From assembly GCA_027485855.1 (NCBI GenBank), contig JAIXQD010000001.1:1-64000 (forward strand): a stretch of DNA of 64,000 nucleotides, given 5' to 3'. Positions within the stretch are counted from its first letter, which is position 1; the number at the start of each line of letters is the position of its first letter. Of this stretch, positions 8,283-17,543 are shown piece after piece. The notes beneath the pieces are model-generated. The model ran no database searches. It had not been told where the DNA came from and saw only the letters and a list, made by a program, of their open reading frames with translations. The position numbers and the translations under genes are program-made. The stretch is from Rickettsiales bacterium. GTDB lineage: Bacteria; Pseudomonadota; Alphaproteobacteria; G027485855.

Positions 8283-8999
8283 ATGTGCATAAGCATACGG
8301 CTGGCTGTTCAACATTGGGTTTTTTTGCTGTTTTTTATGTGCGCTGTTGCTGCGCCTGCCCTCGCTCAAGATGGGGCTGTAGATGGGGCTCTAGATGGGG
8401 CAACAAATAAGGTTGCTGCGGCGCCCGCTAAACAAAACCCACCCGCGGCAAAGCCTGAGCCTGATAAAGCTGCGGCAAAAGCAGCAGCAAAGCCAACACC
8501 GGTGCAGGCACAAGTGCGCGTGCTTGATAAAATAACCGCGCGCCCACAAAAATTGACTTTGCCGCTTAATCAGCTGGTAAAATTTGGGGCGCTTGAGCTA
8601 ACCTTGCGCGCTTGTTTTAAATCCGCACCTGAAGACCCGCCCGAAGCTGCGATGTTTGTTGAAATTATCACCGCGCACCCCGGGCAAGAAAAACGCGTAG
8701 CCTTTTCGGGCTGGATGTATGCCAGCAGCCCGGCTTTATCGACCTTAGAAGATAGTGTCTATGATGTGTGGCTGATGGGCTGTAATGGTGATGCGCCGCA
8801 CTTAGTGCAAGATCTATCGCCAGCCACAAGCTTGCCCATAAAACCACCACGTTTGGGCGATGCGCCAGCTTTGGCGCCAAAACCAGCCTTGGGCATTGAA
8901 ACCGACCCCGTGCTTACCGCGCCGATTGCGCCCGACGCTGATACGCCTCAAGACACAGCACCTGACACAGATTTACCCCAGCCGCTGGTGATTGAGTAA
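8283..8999 (+). CDS. DUF2155 domain protein, exported
   Basis: 238 residues: a signal peptide ending APALAQ, a low-complexity Ala/Pro/Lys linker, then the DUF2155 domain (KITARPQKLTLPLNQ ... LTLRACFKSAPEDPPEAAMF ... FSGWMYASSPALS ... YDVWLMGC). The function of the family is unknown; it is typical of alphaproteobacteria and often adjacent to aat and NDUFA12. Just after the signal peptide a 12-bp unit is repeated three times (8370-8405), giving DGAVDGALDGAT. The C-terminal 86 bp overlap the end of aat on the other strand. The start is chosen at the ATG 13 nt after the mlaD stop; no strong binding site is visible. Confidence 0.85.
   Translation: MCISIRLAVQHWVFLLFFMCAVAAPALAQDGAVDGALDGATNKVAAAPAKQNPPAAKPEPDKAAAKAAAKPTPVQAQVRVLDKITARPQKLTLPLNQLVKFGALELTLRACFKSAPEDPPEAAMFVEIITAHPGQEKRVAFSGWMYASSPALSTLEDSVYDVWLMGCNGDAPHLVQDLSPATSLPIKPPRLGDAPALAPKPALGIETDPVLTAPIAPDADTPQDTAPDTDLPQPLVIE
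8370..8405 (+). repeat. 12-bp tandem repeat, three units
   Basis: Units 8370-8381, 8382-8393 and 8394-8405 (GATGGGGCTxTA type; the third diverges in its last bases). In frame with the DUF2155 gene. Confidence 0.85.
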
Positions 9000-9588
9000 A
9001 GCAAACATTTTGCGTGAGGGCGGCCGCTAATTTTGCCTGATAGTCGGCTTTAGAAATTTCGATAGCGCCAAACTGTAATAAATGCTCGTTCAAAAACTGT
9101 GTGTCACACACGCTAAAATGCTGATGGTTTAAATGCAGCAGTAAATGCACCAAGGCTAATTTGCTGGCATCACGCACCACCGAAAACATGCTTTCGCCAA
9201 AAAATGCACCACCCAAAGCCAGCCCATAAAGCCCGCCCACCAGCTTTGTTTCTTGCCACACTTCAAGCGAGTGCGCATAGCCTTGATGGTGCAGCTCGGT
9301 ATAAACTTTGCGAATATCGTCATTAATCCAAGTGTTGCAGCGCTTTGCGGTGATGGCCGCACAGCCAGCAATCACGCCGGCAAAATCTACATTAAAACTC
9401 AGTTGGTATTTTTGCTGCCGATAGGTGCGCAACAGGCGGCGTGGCAAATGATAATTATCGAGTGGGATAATGCCGCGCCAAGGCGGGTCGAACCATAAAA
9501 TCTCGCTGCTGCCCGCGTGCGAGGCCATAGGAAATAGCCCTAGCCGATAAGCGCGGATAATGAGGTCAGCCGAGAGAGGAGCCTGCAT
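8914..9588 (-). CDS. aat: leucyl/phenylalanyl-tRNA-protein transferase
   Basis: 224 residues. It transfers Leu or Phe from tRNA to N-terminal basic residues, creating N-degrons for ClpS/ClpAP. Conserved motifs are RLGLFPMA near the N-terminus, DPPWRGIIPLD, the FGESMFS block, and CDTQFLNEHLLQFGAIEI, where the family has D-x-Q and H-L. The frame extends to 9660, but family members begin at the residues corresponding to MQAPLSADLIIRAY, so I start at 9588. The last 86 bp overlap the end of the DUF2155 gene tail to tail. Confidence 0.93.
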   Translation of the reverse strand: MQAPLSADLIIRAYRLGLFPMASHAGSSEILWFDPPWRGIIPLDNYHLPRRLLRTYRQQKYQLSFNVDFAGVIAGCAAITAKRCNTWINDDIRKVYTELHHQGYAHSLEVWQETKLVGGLYGLALGGAFFGESMFSVVRDASKLALVHLLLHLNHQHFSVCDTQFLNEHLLQFGAIEISKADYQAKLAAALTQNVCFTQSPAAGVNLCQVLCLEAYQRRAQSAR

Positions 9589-9742
9589 ATTTCTAGTATG
9601 ACAAAAAGCACTTAAAAAGGCTTTAGGAAATAGGAAGAAATTCCAATATAATCTCAGCAAAACTTTAAGACGATATGGCGCAAATGCCGATTATTTTAGC
9701 GCGGCTTTTAGCGCTAATTTTAGCCTTTGTGCAGTGCGAGCT

Positions 9743-9774
9743 TCAGGCGTTAGGCGGCTCAGGCGTTAAGCGGC
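9743..9774. repeat. 16-bp direct tandem duplication over the accC stop codon
   Basis: TCAGGCGTTAGGCGGC (9743-9758) is followed immediately by TCAGGCGTTAAGCGGC (9759-9774), 15 of 16 identical. The second unit contains the accC stop codon (9766-9768). Confidence 0.85.
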
Positions 9775-11121
9775 TAAAGTCTCTTTGGCACGCATATATT
9801 TTTCCAGCCAATGGATATCGTAATTGCCATTGATAAAGTCTGGCTGGCTGATGATTTCCTCATGCAGTGGAATGAGCGTATTAACCCCGCCAATGACAAA
9901 CTCGCCCAAAGCGCGGCGCAAGCGCAGCATGCACTCATTACGTGAGACGCCATGCACAATCAGTTTGGCAATGAGGCTGTCGTAAAAAGGCGGGATAACA
10001 TAGCCATCATAAAGGGCGCTATCAACGCGCACACCAAGCCCACCTGGTGCATGAAAGCCTTTAATTTTACCGGGGCTGGGGATAAAGCTGGTGGGGTGCT
10101 CGGCATTGATACGGCATTGCATCGCATGGCCCGAAAATTTTATGGCGCTTTGGTCGTAGCCCAGCGGTGCCCCTGTCGCCACACGAATTTGCTCGCGCAC
10201 CAAATCGATGCCGGTAATCATTTCTGATATCGTGTGCTCAACTTGCAGACGCGTATTCATTTCAATGAAATAAAATTCGCCGTCTTGGTATAGAAACTCA
10301 ACCGTACCCACACCGCGATAGCCCAGCTTACGTGCCATGTCGGCGGCCAGTTCGCCCACGCGCTGGCGCTCTTGCTCGTTCAAGCCGGGGGAGGGCGCTT
10401 CTTCAATCACTTTTTGGTGGCGCCGCTGAATCGAGCAATCACGCTCGCCTAAATGCACCATATTGCCATGCATATCGCCCAAGAGCTGCACTTCGATGTG
10501 GCGCGGATGGTCAAGATATTTTTCAATATATACTTGGTCATTGCCAAAGGCCGCCATAGCTTCGGCACGGGCCAGCTGATAGGCCTCGGGCAGTTGCTCT
10601 GCGCTATGGGCCACTTTCATGCCTTTGCCACCACCACCGGCCGCAGCTTTTATCAGCACCGGAAAGCCAATTTTTTTGCCGATTTTTTCGGCATCAGCCA
10701 AGCTGGCCACTGGCCCATCAGAACCTGGTACTGCGGGCATACCTAAAGATAAAACGGTTTGTTTGGCGGTGACTTTATCGCCCATAATGCGGATATGCTC
10801 GGGCGTGGGGCCAATAAAGGTAAAGCCATGCTCTTCAACCATGCTGGCGAATTTTTCATTCTCCGACATAAAGCCAATACCGGGATGAATAGCATCAGCC
10901 CCAGAAATGGCCGCCGCCGTTAAAATAGCCGGAATATTTAAGTAGCTCTCTTTGCTGGAGGCGGGGCCAATGCAAACGCTTTCGTCAGCTAAGCGCACAT
11001 GCATGGCATCGGCATCTGCCGTTGAGTGCACGGCCACGGTTTTTATGCCCATTTCTTTACAGGCCCGATGAATGCGCAGCGCAATTTCGCCGCGATTGGC
11101 GATAAGGATTTTCTCAAACAT
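9766..11121 (-). CDS. accC: biotin carboxylase subunit of acetyl-CoA carboxylase
   Basis: 451 residues, the usual AccC length. It carboxylates biotin on AccB using ATP and bicarbonate, the first half-reaction of fatty acid synthesis. Features include the N-terminal KILIANRGEIALR, the ATP-grasp glycine loop AAAGGGGKGM near residue 162 and the EMNTRLQVEH catalytic block. Its ATG overlaps the accB TAA by one base (TAATG), so the two are translationally coupled. The extreme 3' end carries a small tandem duplication. Confidence 0.97.
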   Translation of the reverse strand: MFEKILIANRGEIALRIHRACKEMGIKTVAVHSTADADAMHVRLADESVCIGPASSKESYLNIPAILTAAAISGADAIHPGIGFMSENEKFASMVEEHGFTFIGPTPEHIRIMGDKVTAKQTVLSLGMPAVPGSDGPVASLADAEKIGKKIGFPVLIKAAAGGGGKGMKVAHSAEQLPEAYQLARAEAMAAFGNDQVYIEKYLDHPRHIEVQLLGDMHGNMVHLGERDCSIQRRHQKVIEEAPSPGLNEQERQRVGELAADMARKLGYRGVGTVEFLYQDGEFYFIEMNTRLQVEHTISEMITGIDLVREQIRVATGAPLGYDQSAIKFSGHAMQCRINAEHPTSFIPSPGKIKGFHAPGGLGVRVDSALYDGYVIPPFYDSLIAKLIVHGVSRNECMLRLRRALGEFVIGGVNTLIPLHEEIISQPDFINGNYDIHWLEKYMRAKETLAA

Positions 11122-11576
11122 TAGCTAATCACCATGAGGGGCTCGCCAAACTCAACGGGTTTGGTATCGGTGACCAAAATCTGGCTTATGGTGCCGGCTT
11201 TGCTGGCTTTGATGGGGTTCATCACTTTCATCGCTTCGATAATCAGCAAAGTTTGCCCCGCATTGACTTTATCGCCCACTTTAACAAAGGGCGCAGCGCC
11301 GGGTTCGGGCGAAAGATAGGCCGTGCCCACCATGGGGCTGGTGAGCGCATCAAGCGGGGCCGCCGCACTTGCAACAGGGGCGGCAACTGGGGCCGCAGCA
11401 ACAGGCGCGCCTGCTGGCAGTGAGAGCGGTGCCGAGGCACTAATGGTGGCGCTAAAGCGCGAGAGGCGCAGTTTTTTCTCGCCTTCGGCATATTCGAGCT
11501 CGGCTAAGCCTGTTTCATTGAGCAGTTCGGCCAGTTTGCGAATTTGCGCGGCATCAATATCAAAGGTTTTAGGCAT
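11121..11576 (-). CDS. accB: biotin carboxyl carrier protein of acetyl-CoA carboxylase
   Basis: 151 residues: an N-terminal helical region, an Ala/Pro linker, and a biotinyl domain from about residue 75 with the biotin-accepting lysine in [11 protein letters not shown] (EAMKV instead of the commoner EAMKM). Two possible ATGs lie two codons apart (11582 and 11576). CAGGAGAG is spaced about 9 nt from the second and only 3 from the first, so I use 11576. Operon aroQ-accB-accC. Confidence 0.95.
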   Translation of the reverse strand: MPKTFDIDAAQIRKLAELLNETGLAELEYAEGEKKLRLSRFSATISASAPLSLPAGAPVAAAPVAAPVASAAAPLDALTSPMVGTAYLSPEPGAAPFVKVGDKVNAGQTLLIIEAMKVMNPIKASKAGTISQILVTDTKPVEFGEPLMVIS

Positions 11577-11609
11577 AATCATGCTCTCCTGTGGGGGGCG
11601 TTAAAATTT

Positions 11610-12062
11610 TTAGGCTTGTTCCAAAATCTGCGCCATAGCATCGATGGCCAGCGCATAACCAAATATACCAAAACCGGTAATAACGCCTTTAACAGCGGCG
11701 CTGACTAAAGAATGCTGCCGTCCGGCCTCGCGCTTGGCAAGATTGCTCAGATGCACTTCAATAATGGGTTGCTCAAAACAGCGCAGCGCATCAAGGATGG
11801 CCAAAGAAGTGTGGCTGTAAGCGGCAGCATTGATAATCAGCCCATCATGCACGCCACGCGCCGCATGAATGGCGTTAATCAGCGCGCCTTCCTCGTTGCT
11901 TTGCCTAAACTCTACTTCCAGCTCTAATTCGCGGGCGCGGTTTTGACACAAAGCCTCAAGATCGGCCAGACTATCGCGGCCATAAATATGCGGCTCACGC
12001 TGGCCCAGCAAATTCATGTTGGGGCCGTTGAGAATAAGGATGGATGGCGTCACAGCAATCAT
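11610..12062 (-). CDS. aroQ: 3-dehydroquinate dehydratase, type II
   Basis: 150 residues. It catalyses the third shikimate pathway step (3-dehydroquinate to 3-dehydroshikimate). Type II signatures are LNGPNMNLLGQREPHIYG at the N-terminus (catalytic Tyr in the flexible lid), NAAAYSHTS and EVHLSN. The start at 12062 fits the family; the frame runs open to 12101. It lies 33 bp upstream of accB, the usual alphaproteobacterial arrangement. Confidence 0.95.
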   Translation of the reverse strand: MIAVTPSILILNGPNMNLLGQREPHIYGRDSLADLEALCQNRARELELEVEFRQSNEEGALINAIHAARGVHDGLIINAAAYSHTSLAILDALRCFEQPIIEVHLSNLAKREAGRQHSLVSAAVKGVITGFGIFGYALAIDAMAQILEQA

Positions 12063-12120
12063 AGGCTTTGGATAGCACAAGCGAAGCGTTACGCCAAGCA
12101 TTCAGCACAATGATATTAAC

Positions 12121-12161
12121 CATAAAAAAACCGAGGGCGCTGCATGGCTAACCCTCGGTTT
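12121..12161 (-). terminator. terminator of the dsbA-like gene
   Basis: Arms AAACCGAGGG (12128-12137) and CCCTCGGTTT (12152-12161). On the minus strand the stem runs into a T tract. It sits directly after the stop of the 12179-12940 gene. Confidence 0.82.
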
Positions 12162-12178
12162 AAGGAGTGCTTTTTATT

Positions 12179-12940
12179 TTACTTCTTTTTAGTGCGGGCG
12201 TTATTAACGGCCGATTCAAACTGTGCCAGCTCCATCGCACCCGGATAAAGCTTGCCATCAATAATAAAGCCCGGCGTGCCCGACACACCTACTTGGCGGC
12301 CCAGCTCAAGATTAGCGGCAATATCGGCTTTCACTTCATCGCCATTATAGGCCGCTTTGAACTTATCCATATCAAGCCCCACTTTTTGTGCCAAAGCCAT
12401 AATCGCGGCTTCGTCTGGGCGGTTGGCTTCCATCAGCGCGTTATGCATCACTTCATATTTGCCTTGCTTGTGCGCAGCTAAAGCAGCGCGCGCGGCTAAA
12501 GTTGAAGACTCGCCCAAAATGGGGAAGTTTTTAAACACATAGCGCACATTTTTGTCTTTGGCCTTAAGCTCGTTCACAGTTTTGTGCACGCGCTTACAAT
12601 AGCCGCAATTAAAATCGAAAAATTCAACAATGGTAACATCGCCCTTGGCATTGCCACCCACTGGGTCCTTGGCGTCGGCGGTTAATTTGCCTGCAAGCTC
12701 GTTAATTTTTTTGCCTGCTTCTTCGGCGCGTTTGCTTTCTTGGGCTTCCTGCCATTTATTGACACTTTCAACAATCAGCTGCGGCTCGCGGTTGAGCAAG
12801 TCGCGCACAATTTGCTCGATAGCGGCTTTGTCGGGGCCGGCTGCTCCCGTGGCGGCAGGTGTGGCACTGGGTGTGGCAAAAGCCGGCATCGCCACAATAG
12901 CGAATGTTGAGGCCAAAAAAGCAAGTTTACGAATTTTCAT
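12179..12940 (-). CDS. DsbA-family thiol:disulfide oxidoreductase, exported
   Basis: 253 residues with a signal peptide (cleavage near residue 22, PAFA) and a helical region at about 37-90. The DsbA-like thioredoxin domain has active-site CGYC at 112-115 and the cis-proline loop GVSGTPGFII near residue 220. It acts in the periplasm on protein disulfides. The Gly-Tyr dipeptide and the N-terminal helix resemble ScsC/Com1-type members, some of which oligomerise and isomerise disulfides. A single gene between two hairpin-bearing gaps; ATAGGAG precedes the start. Confidence 0.88.
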   Translation of the reverse strand: MKIRKLAFLASTFAIVAMPAFATPSATPAATGAAGPDKAAIEQIVRDLLNREPQLIVESVNKWQEAQESKRAEEAGKKINELAGKLTADAKDPVGGNAKGDVTIVEFFDFNCGYCKRVHKTVNELKAKDKNVRYVFKNFPILGESSTLAARAALAAHKQGKYEVMHNALMEANRPDEAAIMALAQKVGLDMDKFKAAYNGDEVKADIAANLELGRQVGVSGTPGFIIDGKLYPGAMELAQFESAVNNARTKKK

Positions 12941-13062
12941 GAAAAGAGCACTCCTATGGTTTGGGGCAAAATCGGGATCACCATACTATAAAATGGTTAG
13001 TGTGGAATTAAGGCGAAAATATAATAAAGCAAGCCAGTGTTGTTTTGCGAGCGGTTTTGTTT

Positions 13063-14451
13063 TTAGTTTTCATCGGGTTTTTTGCTGCTGGCCTTGATAT
13101 CGGCCACTTTGAGTAAAAACGGGCTGTCTTTGGGCAAAAGTTTTTCGGCGCGTTCGGCCAAGGTGGCGGCGCCTGCATTATCGCCGCGGGCCATGGCTTC
13201 TTCCGCCAGAGCATAGGCCGATTGCCCATCAAGACCTTGCCGCCCCCAAAGTGTCGCTAACAGGCGCCACACAAAAGGCTGATGCGCCTCAAGCCTGAGT
13301 GATTCAAGCAATTGTTGCTCGGCCTCGGGCAGATTTTTGTCGTTGCGTGATTCAATCAGCGCATGGCCAAAAGAGGCGCGCAGCAAAGATGAATCGCCAT
13401 AAAGCCCAACCGCTTTACGATAAAGCGGCAGGGCTTCCGCCACACGGCCATTTTCAAAATATATTTGTGCTTGCAGCTCATAAAAAAATGGGTTGTTTGG
13501 CTCGGCTGCTTGCAGCTTGGCTACGATTTCTAAGGCTTTTGATGTGTCATCACGCCGATAAAAAGCAATGGCGCGGGCATATTGTGCGGCAATGCTGCTA
13601 TCATCGGCACTGTAAGTTTGCAAAGCGCGCAACGGGTCGAGATAGCCTTGTAATTTAGCAATCATGCGCCGGTGCTGCTCAATTTGCTGTGGGCTCCAGG
13701 GGTTTTTGCTGTAGGGCGATTGCGCTACATGCGCTTGCAATGCGTCGATACGATCGCGCGTCAAAGGGTGTGTGCGCACAAACTCAACTTGTCGTTCAGG
13801 CGGCAATAATTCTTGTGCAGACAACTTATCCATAAATTCTAATAAGCCAGCCGCGCTAAGTTTTTGCTGGTCAAGAAAGCTTAAGGCCGCGGCATCGGCC
13901 GAGCTTTCCTGCACACGGCTGAAGGCTAAAAAATTGCGCCGCGCAATTTCTTGCCCGCCACTGAGTACGGCCGAGCCCGCGCGCGTATCGCCCGACGCCA
14001 GCCCCGCTGCGACCCCCAAAATAGTGGCTAAAATTGCTTCGGCCGAGGCTTGGCGCAACGCCTCTTGCCCACGAATAAGGTGACCGCCAGCAATGTGGCC
14101 AATTTCGTGGGCTAAAACACCAATTACTTCACCAGGGCCATCGGTGCCAAGCAAGAGCCCGGTATAAAAAAACACATTCATGCCACCGGCGACAAACGCA
14201 TTGACCGCATCATCGCGCACAATCACAAATTGCACAGAGCGCTCAGGAATGTCGGCAGCTTGTAAAATGGGGCGGGCATAATCGCGCAGCGTGCGCTCAA
14301 TTTCAGCATCACGAATAAAAGAAAGCCGCTGGCTCTCTTGGCTTTGTGCGGGCGTGTGCCACAAAAAAACCGCCCCAAAGCAGGCCAGCAAGGGGATAAT
14401 AAATAAAAAACGCAAAGGCCATGAGCAACGCATAAGCCAATTGTGACTCAT
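13063..14451 (-). CDS. M48 metalloprotease with TPR repeats (BepA-like)
   Basis: 462 residues. An N-terminal membrane or signal segment (about 12-31) is followed by an M48 peptidase domain with the zinc motif HEIGH at 115-119. The C-terminal half consists of TPR-like helices. This is the architecture of periplasmic BepA (YfgC), which assists and proteolyses outer-membrane proteins such as LptD. I start at the ATG at 14451; the frame extends four codons to a TTG. Upstream lies a tandem-repeat tract separating it from rne. Confidence 0.9.
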   Translation of the reverse strand: MSHNWLMRCSWPLRFLFIIPLLACFGAVFLWHTPAQSQESQRLSFIRDAEIERTLRDYARPILQAADIPERSVQFVIVRDDAVNAFVAGGMNVFFYTGLLLGTDGPGEVIGVLAHEIGHIAGGHLIRGQEALRQASAEAILATILGVAAGLASGDTRAGSAVLSGGQEIARRNFLAFSRVQESSADAAALSFLDQQKLSAAGLLEFMDKLSAQELLPPERQVEFVRTHPLTRDRIDALQAHVAQSPYSKNPWSPQQIEQHRRMIAKLQGYLDPLRALQTYSADDSSIAAQYARAIAFYRRDDTSKALEIVAKLQAAEPNNPFFYELQAQIYFENGRVAEALPLYRKAVGLYGDSSLLRASFGHALIESRNDKNLPEAEQQLLESLRLEAHQPFVWRLLATLWGRQGLDGQSAYALAEEAMARGDNAGAATLAERAEKLLPKDSPFLLKVADIKASSKKPDEN

Positions 14452-14472
14452 GACTATGGCCAAGGCAAGGCT

Positions 14473-14522
14473 AGTTATGGGGCCAGTTATGGGGCCAGTT
14501 ACATTGGGCCAGTTATGGGGCG
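14473..14522. repeat. 12-bp tandem repeat between rne and the M48 gene
   Basis: AGTTATGGGGCC at 14473-14484 and 14485-14496, a 14-bp variant AGTTACATTGGGCC at 14497-14510, and a fourth unit at 14511-14522. It lies between the rne stop (14583) and the protease start (14451), so in the rne 3' region or protease leader. An open frame reading through it encodes only SYGA-type repeats and is not a gene. Confidence 0.85.
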
Positions 14523-14582
14523 CGCTGCATCCGGTTTTGCTTATGGGGCAAAGCGAGGCGCAAAGCTAAAATGCGCCCCTAT

Positions 14583-17543
14583 TTACGAGCCACCCGTAAT
14601 GCGCTTCCACCAGCCGGATTTTGGCTTATCGCCATTCTCGGTGATGATTTCAGAAGGCGCACTGCTGCTGTGACGCGGCCTGTCACCATCTTCGCGCGGC
14701 GTGGTATCCAGCTCATGCACCGAGCGAATGCGCGGCGCCGCAGTGCCAGCGCCGGCGCCATTACCACGCGGCGCTGGGGGTGCAAAACTGGGCGCACGAT
14801 TGCCGATATCCTCGTTGATGTCGGCGGCGGGTGCGGCAAGATTTTCTTGTGGCCGGTTATTTTCAAACGGGCGGCCATTTTCTTGCGGGCGACCATGGCC
14901 ACCATTTCTGTGCGGGCCTCTTTGCGGGCGACCTTCTTGTGGGCGGCCCTCGGCATTGGCGCCATCACGCGGGGCACCATCACGCGGTGCGTCTTTGTTG
15001 CGGTCGCGGCCACCGCGACCATAACGATCACGCCCGCCTCTGCGGCTGCGGCCTTCACCGCGACCTTCGCCCCGATTATCACTGCGGGGGCCACGTTCGC
15101 GACGTTCGCTATTATGCAGCAGCATCGGTTGCTGGCTGGCATTGGGGTCATAAACGGTTGGGTCGTAATTGAGCAGCGGCTGTGGGCCGTCCTCATCGCC
15201 AATATCGAGGCCACGTGGCGCGGCGCCATGGCTACCCGCCATCTGATGATGGGGCATTTGGCCATAGGCTGCGGCGGGTTGCTCTTCGTCACCAGCCACA
15301 GGCGGGAAGGGCGCATTGGCAAAATCACGCGGTGGGCGATTAAACTTGTTGCCGCGACCACCGCCATTATGGCCGTCTCTGTTGCTATCCCTATTATTAT
15401 CCCGATTATTATCTCGATTACTATCTCTGCCACCTCGGCTGCGGCGGCCATTTCTGTTGCGGCCATAGCGGTCGCGGCGATTATCATATGATGTATCAAC
15501 ATCAGTGATGTCGGCTGTGCGTTCGCTCAGTGGCTCGGCCAGTAATTCGTCATTGGCGTCAGCATCGGTCATGGGCACTTCTTGCTCAACTTGTGCGAGC
15601 AACCGATCGACATCAACGCTGGGCCGTGCCGCACGTTCTTCCGCGGTTTTAATGCGCCCGCGATCAAGGCGGAAAGGCTGGCCGGCCAAAGTATCATCAC
15701 TATGCACCACAACATTCAGCCCATAGCGCTGTTCAATGAGGCTAATGGCCGCGCGCTTATGGTTAAACAGATACATGGCAATTTTAGTGGGCGTATGAAT
15801 GATGAGCTCACTCACTTTTTGTTTGAGGCCTTCTTCTTCGAGGGCGCGCAACACGGCCAATGCCGCACTTTCGGGCGCACGGGCATAGCCAGTGCCACCA
15901 CAATGGCCGCATTTCTCAAAGTTGGTTTCAATAATGGTGGGGCCTAAACGCTGGCGCGATAATTCCAGCAAACCAAAGGGGGTAATGCGGCCAATTTGCA
16001 GGCGCGCGCGGTCGTGGCGCATGGCATCACGCAAGCGGCGCTCAACATTGGCATTCGCCCGGCTATCTTCCATATCGATAAAATCAACCACAATGAGGCC
16101 GGCTAAATCGCGCAGACGAATTTGCCGTGCCAGCTCTTCGGCGGCTTCAAGGTTGGTTTTATAGGCAGTTTCTTCAATGTGGCGTTCGCGGGTTGATTTG
16201 CCGCTATTCACATCGACAGCCACCAGCGCTTCAGTGGGGTTAATCACGAGATAGCCACCCGAGGGCAATTGCACCGTGGCGCTATGCAGCGCCTCAATTT
16301 GGCTTTCTACTTGATAGCGGAAAAACAGCGGCACCATCGTATCGCGATAATGATGCACGCGCCGCGCATGACCGGGCATCAGCATGCGCATGAAATTTTT
16401 GGCACGTTCATAAACCGCGTCACCCGCCACTTGCACTTCGGCGATATCGTTGGTGTACATATCGCGGATGGCGCGTTTAATAAGATCGGCCTCTTCATAG
16501 ATGAGCGCAGGCGCCGATGACGTAAGCGTGATATCGCGAATGGAATCCCATAAGCGCAGTAAATATTCAAGATCGCGTTTGATCTCGGCCTTGCTGCGCT
16601 CCATGCCGGCAGTGCGCAAAATAAGCGACATGCCGGTTGGAATATCGAGATCATCGAGCATATCTTTAAGGCGCTGACGGTCGGCAACATTATTAATTTT
16701 GCGCGATACGCCGCCACCACGCTCGGTATTGGGCATCAGCACGCAATAGCGACCTGGTAGGGATAAATAGGTCGTTAGCGCCGCGCCCTTATTGCCGCGC
16801 TCTTCCTTGACCACTTGAATGAGCATCACCTGCCGGCGCTTAATCACTTCCTGAATTTTATAGTGGCGCATGCTGGGTTTGCGGCGGCGCTGCTCGGCGG
16901 CATCGTCAATTTCGTCACCACCGACTTGCTCATAATTTGCGGCGGCTTCTGCTTGGCCCTCTGCTGTTTGGCCATCAGTCATTTGTGCATCGGGCGTCTG
17001 GCCATCTAGGCTTTGAGCATCTGCATCAAGGGCAGTGGCAGGCTCATTCTCTGGCCGTTGATTATAATTATAATCGGCATCTGCATCATCGCTGGCAGTT
17101 GCTGAATCTTGAACAGATTCTTCCGCAGATTCTTCTTCAGTGGTTTCTTCTTCAGCTGTCTCATCTTCAGGGAGGGGGGCCGACAAATCAACCGGAGCCA
17201 AACCGCTGGCCTCGGGCAGGGGCAGCGGGGCTGTGCTATCATCCTCGTCGCTATCGCTATCGGGCGTGTCCATGCCATAGCGCTCGCGGTCGGAGACCGG
17301 AATACGATAATAATCAGGATGAATTTCAGCAAAGGCCAAAAAGCCATGACGATTGCCGCCATATTCAACAAAAGCCGCCTGCAAAGACGGCTCGATGCGG
17401 ATAACTTTGGCCAGATAAACATTGCCCTTTAGGGGGCGGCGGGCGGCGACTTCAATTTCTAAATCTTGGAGTTTGTTACCATCGGCAATCGCCACACGCA
17501 TAATATCGCGCTCGGCGGCATCAATCAGCATCCGCTTGGTCAT
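14583..17543 (-). CDS. rne: ribonuclease E
   Basis: 986 residues. This is the endoribonuclease that initiates mRNA decay and rRNA/tRNA processing and scaffolds the degradosome. The N-terminal half has the S1 domain, interrupted (about residues 80-215) by the acidic insertion usual in alphaproteobacteria. The catalytic aspartates lie in LVAVDVNSGK and LIVVDFIDMED, and the zinc link in KCGHCGGTGYAR. The C-terminal 330 residues are disordered, rich in Arg, Asn, Gly and Glu with RDNN and RPQE repeats, which fits an RNA- and partner-binding scaffold. A structured leader of several hundred bases precedes the start, suggesting autoregulation as in E. coli (an analogy, not shown). Confidence 0.97.
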   Translation of the reverse strand: MTKRMLIDAAERDIMRVAIADGNKLQDLEIEVAARRPLKGNVYLAKVIRIEPSLQAAFVEYGGNRHGFLAFAEIHPDYYRIPVSDRERYGMDTPDSDSDEDDSTAPLPLPEASGLAPVDLSAPLPEDETAEEETTEEESAEESVQDSATASDDADADYNYNQRPENEPATALDADAQSLDGQTPDAQMTDGQTAEGQAEAAANYEQVGGDEIDDAAEQRRRKPSMRHYKIQEVIKRRQVMLIQVVKEERGNKGAALTTYLSLPGRYCVLMPNTERGGGVSRKINNVADRQRLKDMLDDLDIPTGMSLILRTAGMERSKAEIKRDLEYLLRLWDSIRDITLTSSAPALIYEEADLIKRAIRDMYTNDIAEVQVAGDAVYERAKNFMRMLMPGHARRVHHYRDTMVPLFFRYQVESQIEALHSATVQLPSGGYLVINPTEALVAVDVNSGKSTRERHIEETAYKTNLEAAEELARQIRLRDLAGLIVVDFIDMEDSRANANVERRLRDAMRHDRARLQIGRITPFGLLELSRQRLGPTIIETNFEKCGHCGGTGYARAPESAALAVLRALEEEGLKQKVSELIIHTPTKIAMYLFNHKRAAISLIEQRYGLNVVVHSDDTLAGQPFRLDRGRIKTAEERAARPSVDVDRLLAQVEQEVPMTDADANDELLAEPLSERTADITDVDTSYDNRRDRYGRNRNGRRSRGGRDSNRDNNRDNNRDSNRDGHNGGGRGNKFNRPPRDFANAPFPPVAGDEEQPAAAYGQMPHHQMAGSHGAAPRGLDIGDEDGPQPLLNYDPTVYDPNASQQPMLLHNSERRERGPRSDNRGEGRGEGRSRRGGRDRYGRGGRDRNKDAPRDGAPRDGANAEGRPQEGRPQRGPHRNGGHGRPQENGRPFENNRPQENLAAPAADINEDIGNRAPSFAPPAPRGNGAGAGTAAPRIRSVHELDTTPREDGDRPRHSSSAPSEIITENGDKPKSGWWKRITGGS

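Noticed and set aside
14443..14673. Plus-strand open frame with SYGASYGA repeats
   Set aside because: It arises from the 12-bp tandem repeat between rne and the M48 gene and has no binding site or family similarity.
14571..15502. Long open frames on both strands overlapping the 3' part of rne
   Set aside because: They are products of the Arg/Asn/Gly-rich repetitive coding sequence of the RNase E tail; their translations are low-complexity Ala/Thr/Ile or Met/Ala/Val.
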